Of a stretch of DNA of 64,000 nt, positions 23,958-35,700 are shown one piece after another. Numbering within the stretch: position 1 is the stretch's first letter; every line of letters starts with the position of its first letter. Source of the DNA: Pleurodeles waltl. Taxonomy: Eukaryota > Chordata > Amphibia > Caudata > Salamandridae. The notes beneath the pieces were generated by a model that searched no databases, was not told the origin of the DNA, and saw only the letters and a program-made list of their open reading frames with translations. The stretch lies in NCBI RefSeq assembly GCF_031143425.1, contig NC_090444.1, positions 1,353,342,323-1,353,406,322 on the forward strand, read 5' to 3'. The translations under genes and the position numbers were made by a program.

Positions 23958-23984
23958 ATATATATATATATGTGTGTGTGTGTA
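23898..23984. repeat. (TG)n(TA)n microsatellite
   Basis: A run of TG followed by about 25 TA steps, a short TATGTGTA interruption, more TA, then TGTGTGTGTG. Confidence 0.95.
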
Positions 23985-25379
23985 AAACACCAGTTGAAAT
24001 AAAAAAAATGTGCTCTCCTATTAGTGCCAGTGTTTATGAAGGGCCAATTGAAATACATCTTGAGAAAAAACAATGGCACGCTGTACGCAGAAAGCCAGAA
24101 TTTACAAAATTTAAATAAAGGCATGGTGTGGTAAAGGCCTGCATGGTAAATTCAAGCATGTTTCCCTGCAGCTGGAGTTGAGTAAGTTTGCTATGAGCAT
24201 AAGCTCAGTGGAGGAACTGTTCTACGGAAGCAGTTGCCAGGAAGGAAGCTGTACAAGTGAAACAAAAGAGTAATTAATTCAGAAGTTGGCTAGATGAAAA
24301 GAGTGAGAGCAAATAGATTCCCACTCAGGTTTGGGACAACACCAGTCCCTAAGGATTCTGTGGTATTTGAGGTAGGGGCACTGCTCTTTAACACTTAAAG
24401 TATGCAGAATGTTTGCCTCCAAACTGCAGACATGCTGCAAAATGTGCAATTTCTAAAACATTGTCTTAGCTGTTTTAAACAGTAGTTCTTTATGCTATCA
24501 TTTTTCAATCTGCAGTATCAGCCATCTTTTTTCATCACTCTTTTTCTAGTTCTGAACTCAGATTGTTGCTACTGCAGCATTCCTTTCTTTCTGTCACATA
24601 CACTTGGGCACCTCTCCAGTCCTCCACTTCTCTTCCTGCAGTGACTGCTCCCCCCAGCCCCACACAACTCTTCCATTGGAGCTATCCATGCAATAACACC
24701 CTCCTATCCACTAAAACATCTCCCTTCTCTGTCATATCTCCAACTGTAACAGTCCCTTCTGCTGTCATTTCATGTCCTGTAGCTCACCATGCTCTTGAAG
24801 TTCTTCTCCGTGTTCACTGGCCCTCATCTCTCTCCATGAAACTCTACTTTCTCCCTTGCAAGTCTCTCACTACAGTTCAAAGAATGTAAGGAGAAAGGTA
24901 GTTCAAATAATGGACAGTGATCATCAAGCCTTGAGTGCTAAATTCCAAGTCAGTCCATTTACAAGCCAAGATACGACACGTAATATAATAAGAAATTTGA
25001 TTCACACAACATATAGCAGAAGGAATGTTAAATGGTCAGTATTTGCAACTGATTTCACGGTCCAGATTCAAATATACAACCTATTTGTGAGACAAATGAC
25101 CCCAATAGTGTAATTGGATGTGATAGAGATCACATTTTTTACCCTGCATTGTCAATTGATTGAACAAATGAGGAATTTTTGTGTGAAAGAAGTCGGAGGG
25201 GATATTGCCCAAACAGTTTGCCTAATTGGTACTTAAAAAAAATTTGCCACGCAAACTAAACACTTTATTGGAAGCTATCAAGAAGGGTGAATGCCCAGAA
25301 GTAGGCAGAGGAAGGAAGGACTATAACGCAACACTGGCCAAGGCTAACGTGAGATAAGAATCAGAGTAGTGGACATAAT
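23985..25379. other. Unassigned sequence, possibly 5' part of the LINE relic
   Basis: No gene recognised. A CT-rich stretch at about 24540-24860 is open over 108 codons on the plus strand without known motifs. Confidence 0.35.
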
Positions 25380-27250
25380 TTACAGACATCCTCCAGAATA
25401 AGAATACAAAGGCTGTCTGGAAGTTGGTCTTGGTTGGCTCATGTGCTATTGATAACCACCTTGAAGCAGTGGTCCCACTAGATGTGCATTTATCCCATTT
25501 TTGGGATCTATATTGTGCATTGGCCCAGGATGAGGTTTGTAATGGGGAATTCTGCTTTAGGTTTAATTGAAAAGGAGGAAGGTAACAAAGGAAATTAGTT
25601 TACTAGTTTTAATGTGACAGAAATGGCCCTCACACTAAAACAGATGAAGAAAGAATAAGCTCCTAGGTTGAATGGTATTCTTGGAAACCTGTACATATCA
25701 CAGCCTGAAGTTTGGATACCATACTTCAATGATTTGAGTAATGCTATCATGAGAAGGGAGAAAATTCCATCATCCTGGCATGGAGCTGCCATTGTACTGA
25801 TTTACAAGAAGGGGAGCAGGGATGCTCCAGCCAATTACAGACCCATAGGCATAATTGATAATAGTACAAAAAACCCTTTGTAAGCAGTTCCTGGTAAGGC
25901 TCTAAACTTGGATATCTGACCATCACATCCTTGACGACACACAGGCGGGCTTTAGGAGCAAGGTTAGTACCCTCGACCAGGTCTTACCCTTCAAGATGCT
26001 ATGCTGGAAGTATATCACCTCGAGGTGGGATCATCTTTGTGTTGCCCCTTTCATAGATGTAAGAGCAGCATATGACATGGTCCCAAGGAAAAACCTGTGG
26101 AGGGTCTTGAAATCCTATGGTATTCCCAATGATCTTCTTTGGATCCTGAAAGTCCTAATCACTGAGACATATACTAAGGTGAGGTGGAACACAGGAGGGG
26201 ACTTCACAACCAGTATACCCATAAACCGGAAAGTCAGGAAGGGATGCGTGCTCGCACCTACATTTTTAGTCTTTATATTAATGGTGCGGTTGAATTGTTA
26301 ACATAGGGCAAGCACTACTCCCCTAAGTCCACAGGTGTCAGTGTGCCTCTTCTCAAGTTTGTCAATGATACACTCCTTATTTCCACAACCCCCATTGGCC
26401 TACACTCTGCGTTGGATTCTTTTGCAGCTTTTTGCACAAGTAGAAGATTAGAAATAAATCCCACCAAAACAAAAATCCATGGTAAAAAATCCACATTGGT
26501 CTTTTAGAGGCAGGATGACAATTGAGGGCGCCCCACTTGAAGATATTAAAAATTTTGGTTACTTATGAGTAAGGTCGGCTGATAACCTGTCCTGGGACCA
26601 CAAATTGGGAACAGCAGAACTATTCTCTACCATAGGATGTCAGCAATTGGAAAGAAATACAAGGCCACCTCAGGGGGCTCTGTGACACAAGCCCTTTGAG
26701 TATGCAGAGCCACCGTTGTGAAGCCAGCTACCTATAGTGCTGCACTCCAGGGCTACGCTGACATATCTCTGCTAGCGCAGTCTCCTAACAAGTTCATTAG
26801 GGCACTTTTTAATTTAATGTACTCCCCTTATACCATTTTGACTTGACCTAGCAATAAACAACATCTATCTGGTAATTTCCCTAAAACCATTGTTATACTG
26901 GGTGAGTCTTTGGTCAGCCGTGGAGTTGGTACCCTACAGGGAAGCTCTATAAGAATTAATTACTTATAACAATCAAGTTTTCATCCCATGGCAAAGGCAA
27001 GTCAAGAATCTGTGTGAATAATTAAAATGGATGAAATATGGAACTTCCCAGCAGAATTGACCAAAGGCATCATTTTGAAATTGAAACAAGACTATTGGGA
27101 ATGTGTTATGATGATAATCTTGAAAGACCAGACTAAGGGGAGCATAACTGGGCAATTCTTAAATCATAAATGTCTACCAAGCTTTGAATCCTATTTGGAT
27201 AGAATTTTCCCATTTCAGGCTAAGTGCTTGTATGCACGAGTTGTCACTCA
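25380..27250 (+). mobile_element. Non-LTR retrotransposon relic (reverse transcriptase)
   Basis: Plus-strand pieces of a LINE ORF2 in shifted frames. 25668-25883 has KIPSSWHGAAIVLIYKKGS and NYRPIGIID (RT motifs 1-2). 25925-26301 has LDDTQAGFRSKVSTLDQV, FIDVRAAYDMVPR (catalytic aspartate region) and KGCVLAPTFLVF. The FADD box is degraded to KFVNDTLLIS at about 26350, and a C-terminal part with HKCLPSFESYLDRIFPF runs to about 27250. Upstream, AVWKLV...DNHLEAVVPLDVHLSHFWDLY at about 25400-25520 fits the connector. The clade is uncertain (Jockey/CR1-like). Frameshifts, stops and the lost catalytic pair make it inactive. Confidence 0.65.
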
Positions 27251-28773
27251 CGGGTGGGGACACACTGCTACACAACACATGTCAAACACATACAGAACTG
27301 CCATTATGGCATCAACTGTGTCCATGTGTGCACGTTGTAAGGGGACTTGTAGCTGTCATGTTGTGCTTTGGGTTGTGCGTGAGCCAGTACATGTATGTGT
27401 GTACGGGATGTGATTGGCTGGATGAGGGGGAGGGAACTGTAGTGGGTGAAGTGGTTGTGTCAGTATGTGTGCTACATGCGGTATGTTGTGTTCTGTTGCT
27501 GCATGCAACATTCAGGGGATGGTGTTGTGTGATGGTCTTTGTTGTGATGTACTTGTGTGTTTGTGTAGATGAGTGTGTAGTAGTGTTGGTTATTGTGGTT
27601 GTGTCTTGTGTGGGTGCAGTGTCAATAGTGTGTGTATGTTGTGTCATGAATGACCGTCAATGTGTGTTTGTGGCATATACATGTTGTGTTGCAGTGGAAT
27701 GGCAATGGATACAGGTGTGGTGTGTTATGTCGTGTATGGGGCAGAGGGACACATGTGGCAAATGTACAGTGTGTGTTGTGCGACTTATATCTGTTCCGTA
27801 GCCACTGCGATTGTCCGCTTTCTATTGGATCCTGCAATGTCCTCCCTCTGTCAGCGAACCGCTGCCAGTACACTGACTGGAGGTCTATAACATTTAAATA
27901 TGGCAGCTGAAACACCATCGACTCGCCGGTCTTGATCTATATCTGGCAATAAGTTTTTTAAGTACTAATGGGTTTATAAGAAAATGCTATAGTACTCTGC
28001 AATTCTGTCAACAAAGTTAAGTGCAAGTTTCTGACAGAAAAGGTGGACTATTTAGGACATAACATTTCCGATAAGGGTATCGCACCCAAGTCATCCTTAG
28101 TCAAAGCTATTGTAGAATCTGTGTGAATAATTAAAATGGATGAAATATGGAACTTCCCAGCAGAATTGACCAAAGGCATCATTTTGAAATTGAAACAAGA
28201 CTATTGGGAATGTGTTATGATGATAATCTTGAAAGACCAGACTAAGGGGAGCATAACTGGGCAATTCTTAAATCATAAATGTCTACCAAGCTTTGAATCC
28301 TATTTGGATAGAATTTTCCCATTTCAGGCTAAGTGCTTGTATGCACGAGTTGTCACTCACGGGTGGGGACACACTGCTACACAACACATGTCAAACACAT
28401 ACAGAACTGCCATTATGGCATCAACTGTGTCCATGTGTGCACGTTGTAAGGGGACTTGTAGCTGTCATGTTGTGCTTTGGGTTGTGCGTGAGCCAGTACA
28501 TGTATGTGTGTACGGGATGTGATTGGCTGGATGAGGGGGAGGGAACTGTAGTGGGTGAAGTGGTTGTGTCAGTATGTGTGCTACATGCGGTATGTTGTGT
28601 TCTGTTGCTGCATGCATGGTGTATGGGGCAGAGGGACACATGTGGCAAATGTACTCTGCAATTCTGTCAACAAAGTTAAGTGCAAGTTTCTGACAGAAAA
28701 GGTGGACTATTTAGGACATAACATTTCCGATAAGGGTATCGCACCCAAGTCATCCTTAGTCAAAGCTATTGTA
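27006..28773. repeat. ~1.1-kb tandem duplication across LINE 3' end and gypsy
   Basis: 27006-27507 is repeated at 28115-28616 (offset 1109) with no difference in the encoded 128-residue frame, and 27993-28114 is repeated at 28652-28773. The second copy lacks about 27510-27733 and 27768-27995. The duplication joint has GAA shared by both parents, and the second deletion joint shares GTAC. The sequence spans the LINE C-terminal region, a GT-rich stretch (27300-27770) and the start of the gypsy fragment. Confidence 0.9.
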
Positions 28774-30061
28774 GAAGCCCCTGTTCCGAAAGATAGAGAT
28801 TCTCTCAGATCCTTTCTAGGTCTGAGCAAATACTACTCTAGGTTTGTGTGTGGGTATGTTATGGTGGTACAACCTTTGCGGGCGCTTTTGAAGAAGCATG
28901 TCAAATTTGCTTGCAATGAGGAAGCACACAAGGCTTTTAGTCAATTGAAAGAACTTATGGTGGATGCACCTGCTATTAAACTTTTCACTCATGGGATTAA
29001 AAGTGTCATCATTGTGGACGCCAGCTCTGTTGGTTAAGGTGCGTGTGTTAAGTCAATTTGTAGATGGTGTTGAGAATACTATTGCCTTTGTTTCAAGAAT
29101 GTTGAGTATAGCAGAACAAAAGTATAGCACAATCGAAAGGGAAGCATATGCTTGTTCTTGGGCAGCTAAGAAGTTCAAAATGTATATTTGGGGTACAAAT
29201 TTTGATTTATATACAGATCACAAGCCTTTGGATTTACATGTTGGGGGACAGTTGCTCTAACAAGGCATCTTCCAGGTTGGTTAGGCTAATGTCTAAATTG
29301 TTTGAGTTTAACTTTTACATGAAGTAGATTCCAAGGGGAAAGAATATAATAGCGGGCTGTCTTTCTCGGCTGGCCAGTTGTTGAAGATCTCACTGAATTG
29401 CATGTTGAGGAAGAATGTGTGATGACAGTGTCTGATGCCACTTGTACTCTCAAAAAAAGTGTGGGATGAGAGTTGCGACAATAATGTTTGTCTATGCAAG
29501 GTCAAAGAGTATCTTGTTTCTGGTTGGCCTTCCGACAGGAGCTTGGACAACGAGTTGAAATCATTTGCTAAAGTTGCACCCAAATTGTCTGTGGCTAACG
29601 GTATTGTCATGAGGCAAAGTATGTTTGTGCCACCTTTAGCTTTAAGGGATGGCATTATTTCAGTGGGACATCATGGACATTTGGGTATTTCAGCTACCAT
29701 CAAGAACATTAAACAACATTACTGGTGGCTGTGATAAGACTCTCAGGTTAAGTGTTACCTGGATAAATGTGCTGAATGTTTATGTTCAGAGAAACATTGG
29801 AAAATGAAAACTAATTCTTTGTGTTTTACAGAGTGGCCTAAGAATGCTTGGGAAAAGATAGGGTTGGATTTTGCTGGACCTTTTAACATGCTAAAGAATG
29901 AGAACAAATAAAAGATAGTAGCTATTGATTATTTTTCCAAGTGGTTGTATTTTGCGTTTGCCACGACTGCTGATTCCAGCGTGGTCACCAAATTTTTTTA
30001 ACGTTTGTTTCTAGTCAAAGGTACTGCCAAAGAGGTAGTCACGGATAATGGGACACATTTT
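27993..30061 (+). mobile_element. Ty3/gypsy pol fragment (RT, RNase H, integrase)
   Basis: From 28652: KCKFLTEKVDYLGHNIS, then SFLGLSKYYSRFV and PLRALLKKHVKF (RT thumb/connection). RNase H follows in another frame at 29034-29260 (AFVSRMLSIAEQKYSTIERE, YTDHKPL). An integrase zinc-binding region (HHGHLGISATIKNIKQHYWW, about 29670-29733) is followed by its C..C half (KCAECLC) in a shifted frame. The integrase core is then visible (WEKIGLDFAGPF, VAIDYFSKWLYFAFA) up to VTDNGTHF at 30060, where Harbinger B1 begins. Several stops and frameshifts; no gag, LTR or 5' pol on this strand nearby. Clearly dead. Confidence 0.85.
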
Positions 30062-30651
30062 GGGGGTCATTACAAAATTGGCGGTAAAAGCCACTTACCG
30101 CCTTGCAGAAGACCGCCAACACACCGCCGCGGCCGCGGTATACCGCCACTGCCATTATGACCCACAGCTCGGAATCCTCCAAAATCCAGACACCCACACA
30201 AGTCCGCCACATCAAAGATCAGTGATAAACTGGCGATAACAAAACCGACACTGTCACGCCAACAGGAATACGCCCACACTATCACGACCCACGAATCCAC
30301 GCAGCGGTCTTTCAACCGCGGTATTCCATTGGCGGTACACACTGTTGCGCTCAAAATACACACACATTTACAAAACACTACCACATTGGACAATTCCAAA
30401 TACACACACCTGATACACATACACACACAACTCCCACACATCCAATACAATATAAAACACACACCCACAAACCCATACGACCACAATAGCGACAGAAGGC
30501 CAGAGAGAGACACCACTAGAAAGAACAATAGCATCCACAGGCACTCAACACCATCACTCACACTACATCCAAGCACCACACACAACACACCACTAAATAT
30601 CACCCCACGCATCACAACACACCCCACCCCACACATCACCCACACCACCCC

Positions 30652-32147
30652 ATGGCACCGCAAAGACACCCCAGGTTCTCTGAGGAGGAGCTCAGGGTCA
30701 TGGGGGAGACAATCATCCGGGTAGAGCCACAGCTATTCGGATCACAGGTGCAGCACACCACCATAGCTATGGCGAAGAATAGTGGACAGGGTCAACGCAG
30801 TAGGACAGCACCCAAGAACTAGGGATGACATCAGGAAGAGGTGGAAGGACCTATGGGGGAAGGTGCATTCCGTGGTCTCAAGACACCAGATTGCGGTTCA
30901 GAGGACTGGCGGCGGACCCCCACCTCCTCCCCCAGAACTCACAACATGGGAGAAGCAAGTCTTGGCTATACTGCATCCTGAGGGCCTCGCAGGAGTAGCT
31001 GGAGGAATGGACTCTGGTAAGTCAAATCTTTCACTACCCCATCCACCTGCATGCTATCACATACCCCCACCCTCGCCCTCACCCTCATCACTCCAACTCC
31101 TCACGTATGTCCCAATATCACAAACCACACATCCCAAACCCAAGCCCTGCATGTAACACCAAAGCATGGACACACGTCACCAAAGCATGTCCACTGCACA
31201 TACCCATACACCCCCCTAAACCATTATCACACAAGGTCCCACACAAGAATGCAAGCACTGGGGTACAGGGTCACCCACCCATTGCACACCATGGCACACA
31301 CAGATGCAATAATCATGCTTTTACACCCCTGCAGGACCCCTACCCAACGTCACCGGACAGGAGGGTCCAGACATGTCCATCCCACCCACAGAAGAGGCCC
31401 ACAATGAAGACAGCAGCTCTGTCCAACTGGATCTAGATGACCAGCCCGGCCCATTTGGGACCTCGGGACAGTCGGTTCCCCTCACACTGGCACATGCCAC
31501 TACGGAGATCCCACCCTCTGGAAACACCAGCACAGCACCCACCCAGCGGGCCCATATCTCTGTCCCCAGGACACGTCAAGCAGCAGTGTGTCCACCACTA
31601 CAGGGAACCCAGGCAAACCCACTACCCCAACAACACCAGGGACCTGGGGGCAGTGGTAGTGGGAACACGGTTCAGGGGACAGAGGCCCAGGGAAACAGGG
31701 GAACTGGGAGGGCTGCTGTGCGACAGGCCCAGGGAACCCACTCTCCACAAGGCCCTCTCCAACATCATGGGAGCATACCACCATTCCCAGGAGACGATGG
31801 CAACGGTAGTGGCCAAGTTTCAGGAGACCCAGCGGCTGCAGGAGGAACAGTATTTGGGGTTCAGGGAGGAACTCAAATCGATCAATTCCACCCTGGGCAC
31901 CATTGTAGGGGTGCTGAAGGAACTAGTCAACTCCAAGAGGGACACTGTGGCACAACAAGGGGCCCCTGACACTAGCCTGGACGATGAACTGCCCACCACC
32001 TCTGCCGTTGCTAGAGGACAGGAGACACCGCCACAGGACCACGACACCAGCACCCCACCCCCTGCACATGGAGAACCACTGCTCAAACAGTCCCTGAGAT
32101 CCAGGACAAAGACAGAGAACAATGCCAAGATCCCCGCCAAGAAATGA
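30652..32147 (+). pseudogene. SANT/NAIF1-like transposon gene (B1), frameshifted
   Basis: Exon 1 starts MAPQRHPRFSEEELRVM at 30652 and ends at the donor at 31015|GTAAGT. Exon 2 runs from the acceptor CCTGCAG|31335 to the stop at 32145-32147. Compared with B2 it has lost about 13 nt near 30768 (within QTSFARKMELW) and 11 nt near 31722, both shifting the frame. The N-terminal SANT/Myb domain (DDIRKRWKDLWGKV) is followed by a poly-proline loop (GGGPPPPPPELTTWE). The C-terminal part has a conserved helical block (LHKALSNIMGAYHHSQETM, KFQETQRLQEEQYLG). Its expected role is DNA binding and nuclear delivery of the Harbinger nuclease. A poly(A) signal lies at 32334-32339. Confidence 0.8.
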
Positions 32148-32624
32148 GACCACCCTGATTGTCATCCTTTTGTCCCACTTTGTCACCCTGTCCATCCTTA
32201 AACTGCCCCGGCTCCACTTCCTATGCCCCTTTGGACAATGCACCTGTGAGACTAATAGACTGGACTCTGCCATGGACATTCCTCCACCATCACCCCTGAC
32301 CATTTTACAACCCCCTCCACTATTTAGCACTTAAATAAACACCCTTAAATCACAAAACTATCTCAGTCAGTCTGGGCTTTCGAAAATGTGTATTTGCAAG
32401 AACTGAGTAGAAATTATATTTCCATTGTATTATCAAAATACCTATGTCACACAGCTCTAGCCCATGAGGAAACAAAGCAGATGTCACACAGTGGGACCCA
32501 CATCTGTGAAATCGAAAGGGAAAGTGACAACTCAGTGTCCATAAACTGGGCGAAAATGACAGACAGATGAGAGGAAGAAGAATTAAACAGATGTAGCAGG
32601 CACTGTTGTCTTCTTACCTGGGTC

Positions 32625-33699
32625 TCACTGGAAGTATTGCTGGATCACCGTGTTCCTGTTGTCTATGTCCTCTTCGTCTGCTTCTTCATCTTCACTGTCC
32701 ACAGGCTCCACAGCTGCCACAACACCTCCTTCAGGACCATCCTCCTGCAGAAAAGGCACCTGTCGTCGCAAAGCCAAGTTGTGAAGCATACAGCAGGCCA
32801 CGATGATCTGGCACACCTTCTTTGGTGAGTAGAATAGGGAACCACCTGTCATATGGAGGCACCTGAACCTAACACACTAACTCTTAGGGACATCCCCAGA
32901 CACCTAGTCACACTGTATTGGGCCCATGTCCTCACCTAATAGCCACACACGGTGCCTCTGGATTTGCCCCATCACATAAGGGATGCTGCTATTCCTCAGA
33001 ATGTAAGCGTCATGCACTGAGTCAGGAAATTTGGCATTCACATGGGAGATGTAGTGGTCGGCCAAACACAACATCTGCACATTCATAGAATGGTTACTCT
33101 TCCGGTTTCTGTACACCTGTTCACTCCTGCGAGGGGGGGACCAAGGCCACATGTGTCCCATCAATGGCCCCTATGATGTTGGGGATATGTCCCAGGGCAT
33201 AGAAGTCACCTTTCACTGTAGGTAAATCCTCCACCTGAGGGAAAACGATGTAGCTACGCATGTGTTTCAGCAGGGCAGACAACACTCTCGACAACACGTT
33301 GGAAAACATAGGCTGGGACATCCGTGATGCTATGGCCACTGTTGTTTGAAAAGACCCACTTGCTAAGAAATGGAGTACTGACAGCACCTGCACTAGAGGG
33401 GGGATTCCTGTGGGATGGCGGATAGCTGTCATCAGGTCTGGCTCCAAATGGGCACACAGTTCCTGGATTGTGGCACAATCAAGTCTGTAGGTGATGATCA
33501 CATGTCGCTCCTCCATTGTCGACAGGTCCACCAGTGGTCTGTACACCGGAGGATGCTGCCAGCTCCTCACCTGCCCCAGCGGACGTGCTCTATGGAGGAG
33601 AACAGCGAGCAGAGAGTCAACCAACACTGAGGTACGTAAACACAACTTTATAGGAAAAAAATAAAAAATCGACCTATGGCTGTATAAGTGTATAAGCAA
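32625..33699 (-). pseudogene. HARBI1-type DDE nuclease (B1), broken
   Basis: Minus strand. Exon 1 (about 33699-32936) reads LVDLSTMEERHVIITYRLD, LVQVLSVLHFLASGSFQTT (helix-turn-helix-like region) and IPNIIGAIDGTHVALVP with the first catalytic Asp. An extra base in a G-run near 33130 shifts the frame, after which SNHSMNVQMLCLADHYISHV and SVHDAYILRNS (second Asp) follow. Exon 3 (32852-32625) starts at TGGSLFYSPKKVCQIIVACC. The segment carrying the catalytic Glu (ERTFGLLKARF in B2) is deleted. Family function: cut-and-paste nuclease recognising Harbinger ends. This copy cannot be active. Confidence 0.85.
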
Positions 33700-33959
33700 G
33701 ACCTAGATATGTGTGACGCAGTCAAAAATAATGCCATGTGGCCCCCTGAAATGGCAGCTGCCTGACCTGTAAGGTGGGACAAGGGGATATGAGGTAACTG
33801 TGCTGGCTTTGTACACAGTCGCGGTAGGCGGTCGAAGACCGCGACTCAAACCTGCATTGGTTAACATTGGACCCTATGGGTCCCAGGAGCCAATGACGAT
33901 GTACGCCGGCGGTGACGGTACACACCGCTGCGGACGTGGCTGCCATTTTCTGTCTGTTC

Positions 33960-34480
33960 AATCACTTATGGCACTGATCGGGGTCTCCCCTCCCCCCACC
34001 CCCACCCCGACTCCCTCCCCTACACCCCCCACCAACCCTGCCACCCCCTAAAGGTGGCAGGACCCCTCTCCCCACCCCGACCCCCAGCATCACAGCACTC
34101 ATGCACACACGACACGCACGCAGGCACCAACAACACACATACACGCACACACACCGACATACATGCCAACATCCACACACACAGTCAGACACGCACACCC
34201 ACATTCAAACATACACGCACACATCCATACAGACATACCTACAGACATACACGCACTCATTCCCAAACACACAACACCCCGCAAGCATACACGCACTCAC
34301 ACACCCCCTCTACACACACACACACGAACACCCCCATGCACGCACACAACACACAACACCCCTCCACCCCCCTCCCCTCACGGATGATCGACTTACCTGG
34401 TCCGACGATCCTCGGGGAGGGGACGGGAGCCATGGGGGCTGCCCTGCCGACAGCACACCGTCAACAGAACACCGCCACGC
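33960..34480. repeat. CCCCAC- and CA-rich simple sequence in B1
   Basis: C-rich (33980-34090) then ACACAC/CATACACGCAC-rich (34090-34360) sequence. Long open frames here (His/Thr-rich on plus, Cys/Val-rich on minus) are microsatellite artefacts. Confidence 0.85.
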
Positions 34481-34778
34481 CGAATCACAGGACATGATTC
34501 ACTGGGCAGTGTTCTGTTGGCGTGGCGGTGGAGGTGGAGCAACCTCCACTTCCCCGCCGCCCGCCAGTATGGCTGTTGGCGGCTCTCCATCCGTAAAAGG
34601 AGGGAGAGCTGTCAACGGTCATAATAGGCTGAGCGGCAAACCGCCACCACTGGTGGTCTTCCGCACGGCGGTCCCTCGGCGGTTTTGGAAAAAGACCGCC
34701 AAGGTCAAAATGACCCCCACTATGTCTTATTTTTTTTTTTTTTTTCAATAATTCCCTTTTCTGTGTTAAGAGGAAAAG

Positions 34779-34912
34779 ATGTGCGTGTCACCATAGGTAC
34801 ACTCACAGAACAAAGCGGAGTAAATGGCTGCGAAGGGAAACAAAGGTGTGCGTGTCACTGTAGGTTCACACACAGAACAAAGTGGCGTAAATGGCTGTGA
34901 AGGTAAATCAGC
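34779..34912 (-). repeat. Two ~66-bp direct repeats in a gypsy leader
   Basis: GTGCGTGTCACCATAGGT...ACAGAACAAAGCGGAGTAAATGGCTG is repeated 67 bp later as GTGCGTGTCACTGTAGGT...ACAGAACAAAGTGGCGTAAATGGCTG. They lie on the internal side of the primer-binding site of the minus-strand LTR element. Confidence 0.75.
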
Positions 34913-35215
34913 CCAACAATCCAAGATGGTGGCCAAAACCAGCTGCAAACTTTCTAAAGGCGGTGTATGTTTTCCCAAAGCCCAAAGATGGCCGCCATGT
35001 GAGACACAGGACATCAGAAGAAGGCTCCAGGAGAAACGGCCGGTGCGCCCGAAGAGCACACGAGTGCCAACCAGCAACTGACCCAGAATGATGAAAAAGA
35101 AACCAAAAACAGTGAAGAAGAGATAAGCTTGTATACATACAAGGCAAGGTATGGCACTCTTGAAAAGCGAAGTCCAGTAAGATAAGTTTGCCTGCACTGA
35201 TGGGTCTTCAGTCAT

Positions 35216-35231
35216 CCGTTCGTCGCCAAAA
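35216..35231 (-). promoter_or_regulatory. Retrotransposon primer-binding site
   Basis: On the minus strand the LTR end ...CTTCAACA is followed directly by TTTTGGCGACGAACGG. TGGCGACGA-type sites just after the LTR are typical of Ty3/gypsy elements. The matching tRNA was not identified. Confidence 0.6.
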
Positions 35232-35700
35232 TGTTGAAGTGAGAGCCTTGAAATAACACTCCGGAATCCGTAGCTGCTGATTCAGGATGTAGTTTTATTC
35301 AATATAGAAGACCCACGACCGGCACATGGAGCGAGCATGAACAACTGCCTCAGCTCCTCGTTAGCATTCCAGAAACCCAAATCGCCATGACAACACCTCA
35401 CAGTCCAAACATGTCATAGCACTCATACAACAAGAAGACAAACAAATATTTCAAACTTCATTCATATTTCTGCTTCTGTGAGTTTCCCGCTTCAGTTTCT
35501 GGAACAGTGAAAGTTATATGCTTGTTTAAAACAGATCCTATGTAGAGGGCTAGTAGCATGACATCCCACTCATACATGTGATGTACGGTGTATGCAGCAT
35601 ATGTGTGCATACTACAGACGTGTCGCTGTAGTCTTAACAGACAGTGCGTGTACTTACCCAAGAAAACTTGACATTAGTTATACATGATCTACAAATTAAA
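35232..35700 (-). mobile_element. Ty3/gypsy LTR (outer edge undefined)
   Basis: The inner edge is at 35232 (TGTTGAAGTGAGAGCC on the plus strand). A minus-strand poly(A) signal AATAAA is at 35294-35299. The outer edge could lie anywhere up to about 36100; 35700 is a placeholder. The internal part towards 34750 lacks recognisable gag. Its orientation is opposite to the pol fragment at 28-30 kb, so they need not be the same element. Confidence 0.5.

Larger units (their letters stand above)
30062..34718. mobile_element. PIF/Harbinger element B1
   Basis: Ends GGGGGTCATTACAAAATTGG and CCAAGGTCAAAATGACCCCC are inverted and of the B-family type. Inside, a SANT gene (+) converges on a HARBI1 gene (-). 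The second Myb gene seen in B2 and B3 is absent; its place (33960-34480) is taken by CCCCAC-rich and CA-rich simple sequence. The left flank is gypsy integrase while the right flank is unrelated, and the flanking triplets differ (TTT, ACT), so the copy has no visible target duplication and was probably rearranged after insertion. Confidence 0.75.

Noticed and set aside
23846..24124. Open frames rich in Ile/Tyr/His
   Set aside because: Generated by the (TG)n(TA)n microsatellite.
27184..27801. 205-residue Cys/Val-rich open frame
   Set aside because: Arises from GT-rich simple sequence; low complexity and part of the local duplication.
34054..34751. 216-residue His/Thr/Pro-rich open frame
   Set aside because: CA-rich microsatellite inside Harbinger B1; no homologous frame in B2 or B3.
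34766..35215. 149-residue minus-strand frame just after the primer-binding site, as gypsy gag
   Set aside because: Highly hydrophobic, spans leader repeats and lacks capsid or zinc-knuckle motifs.
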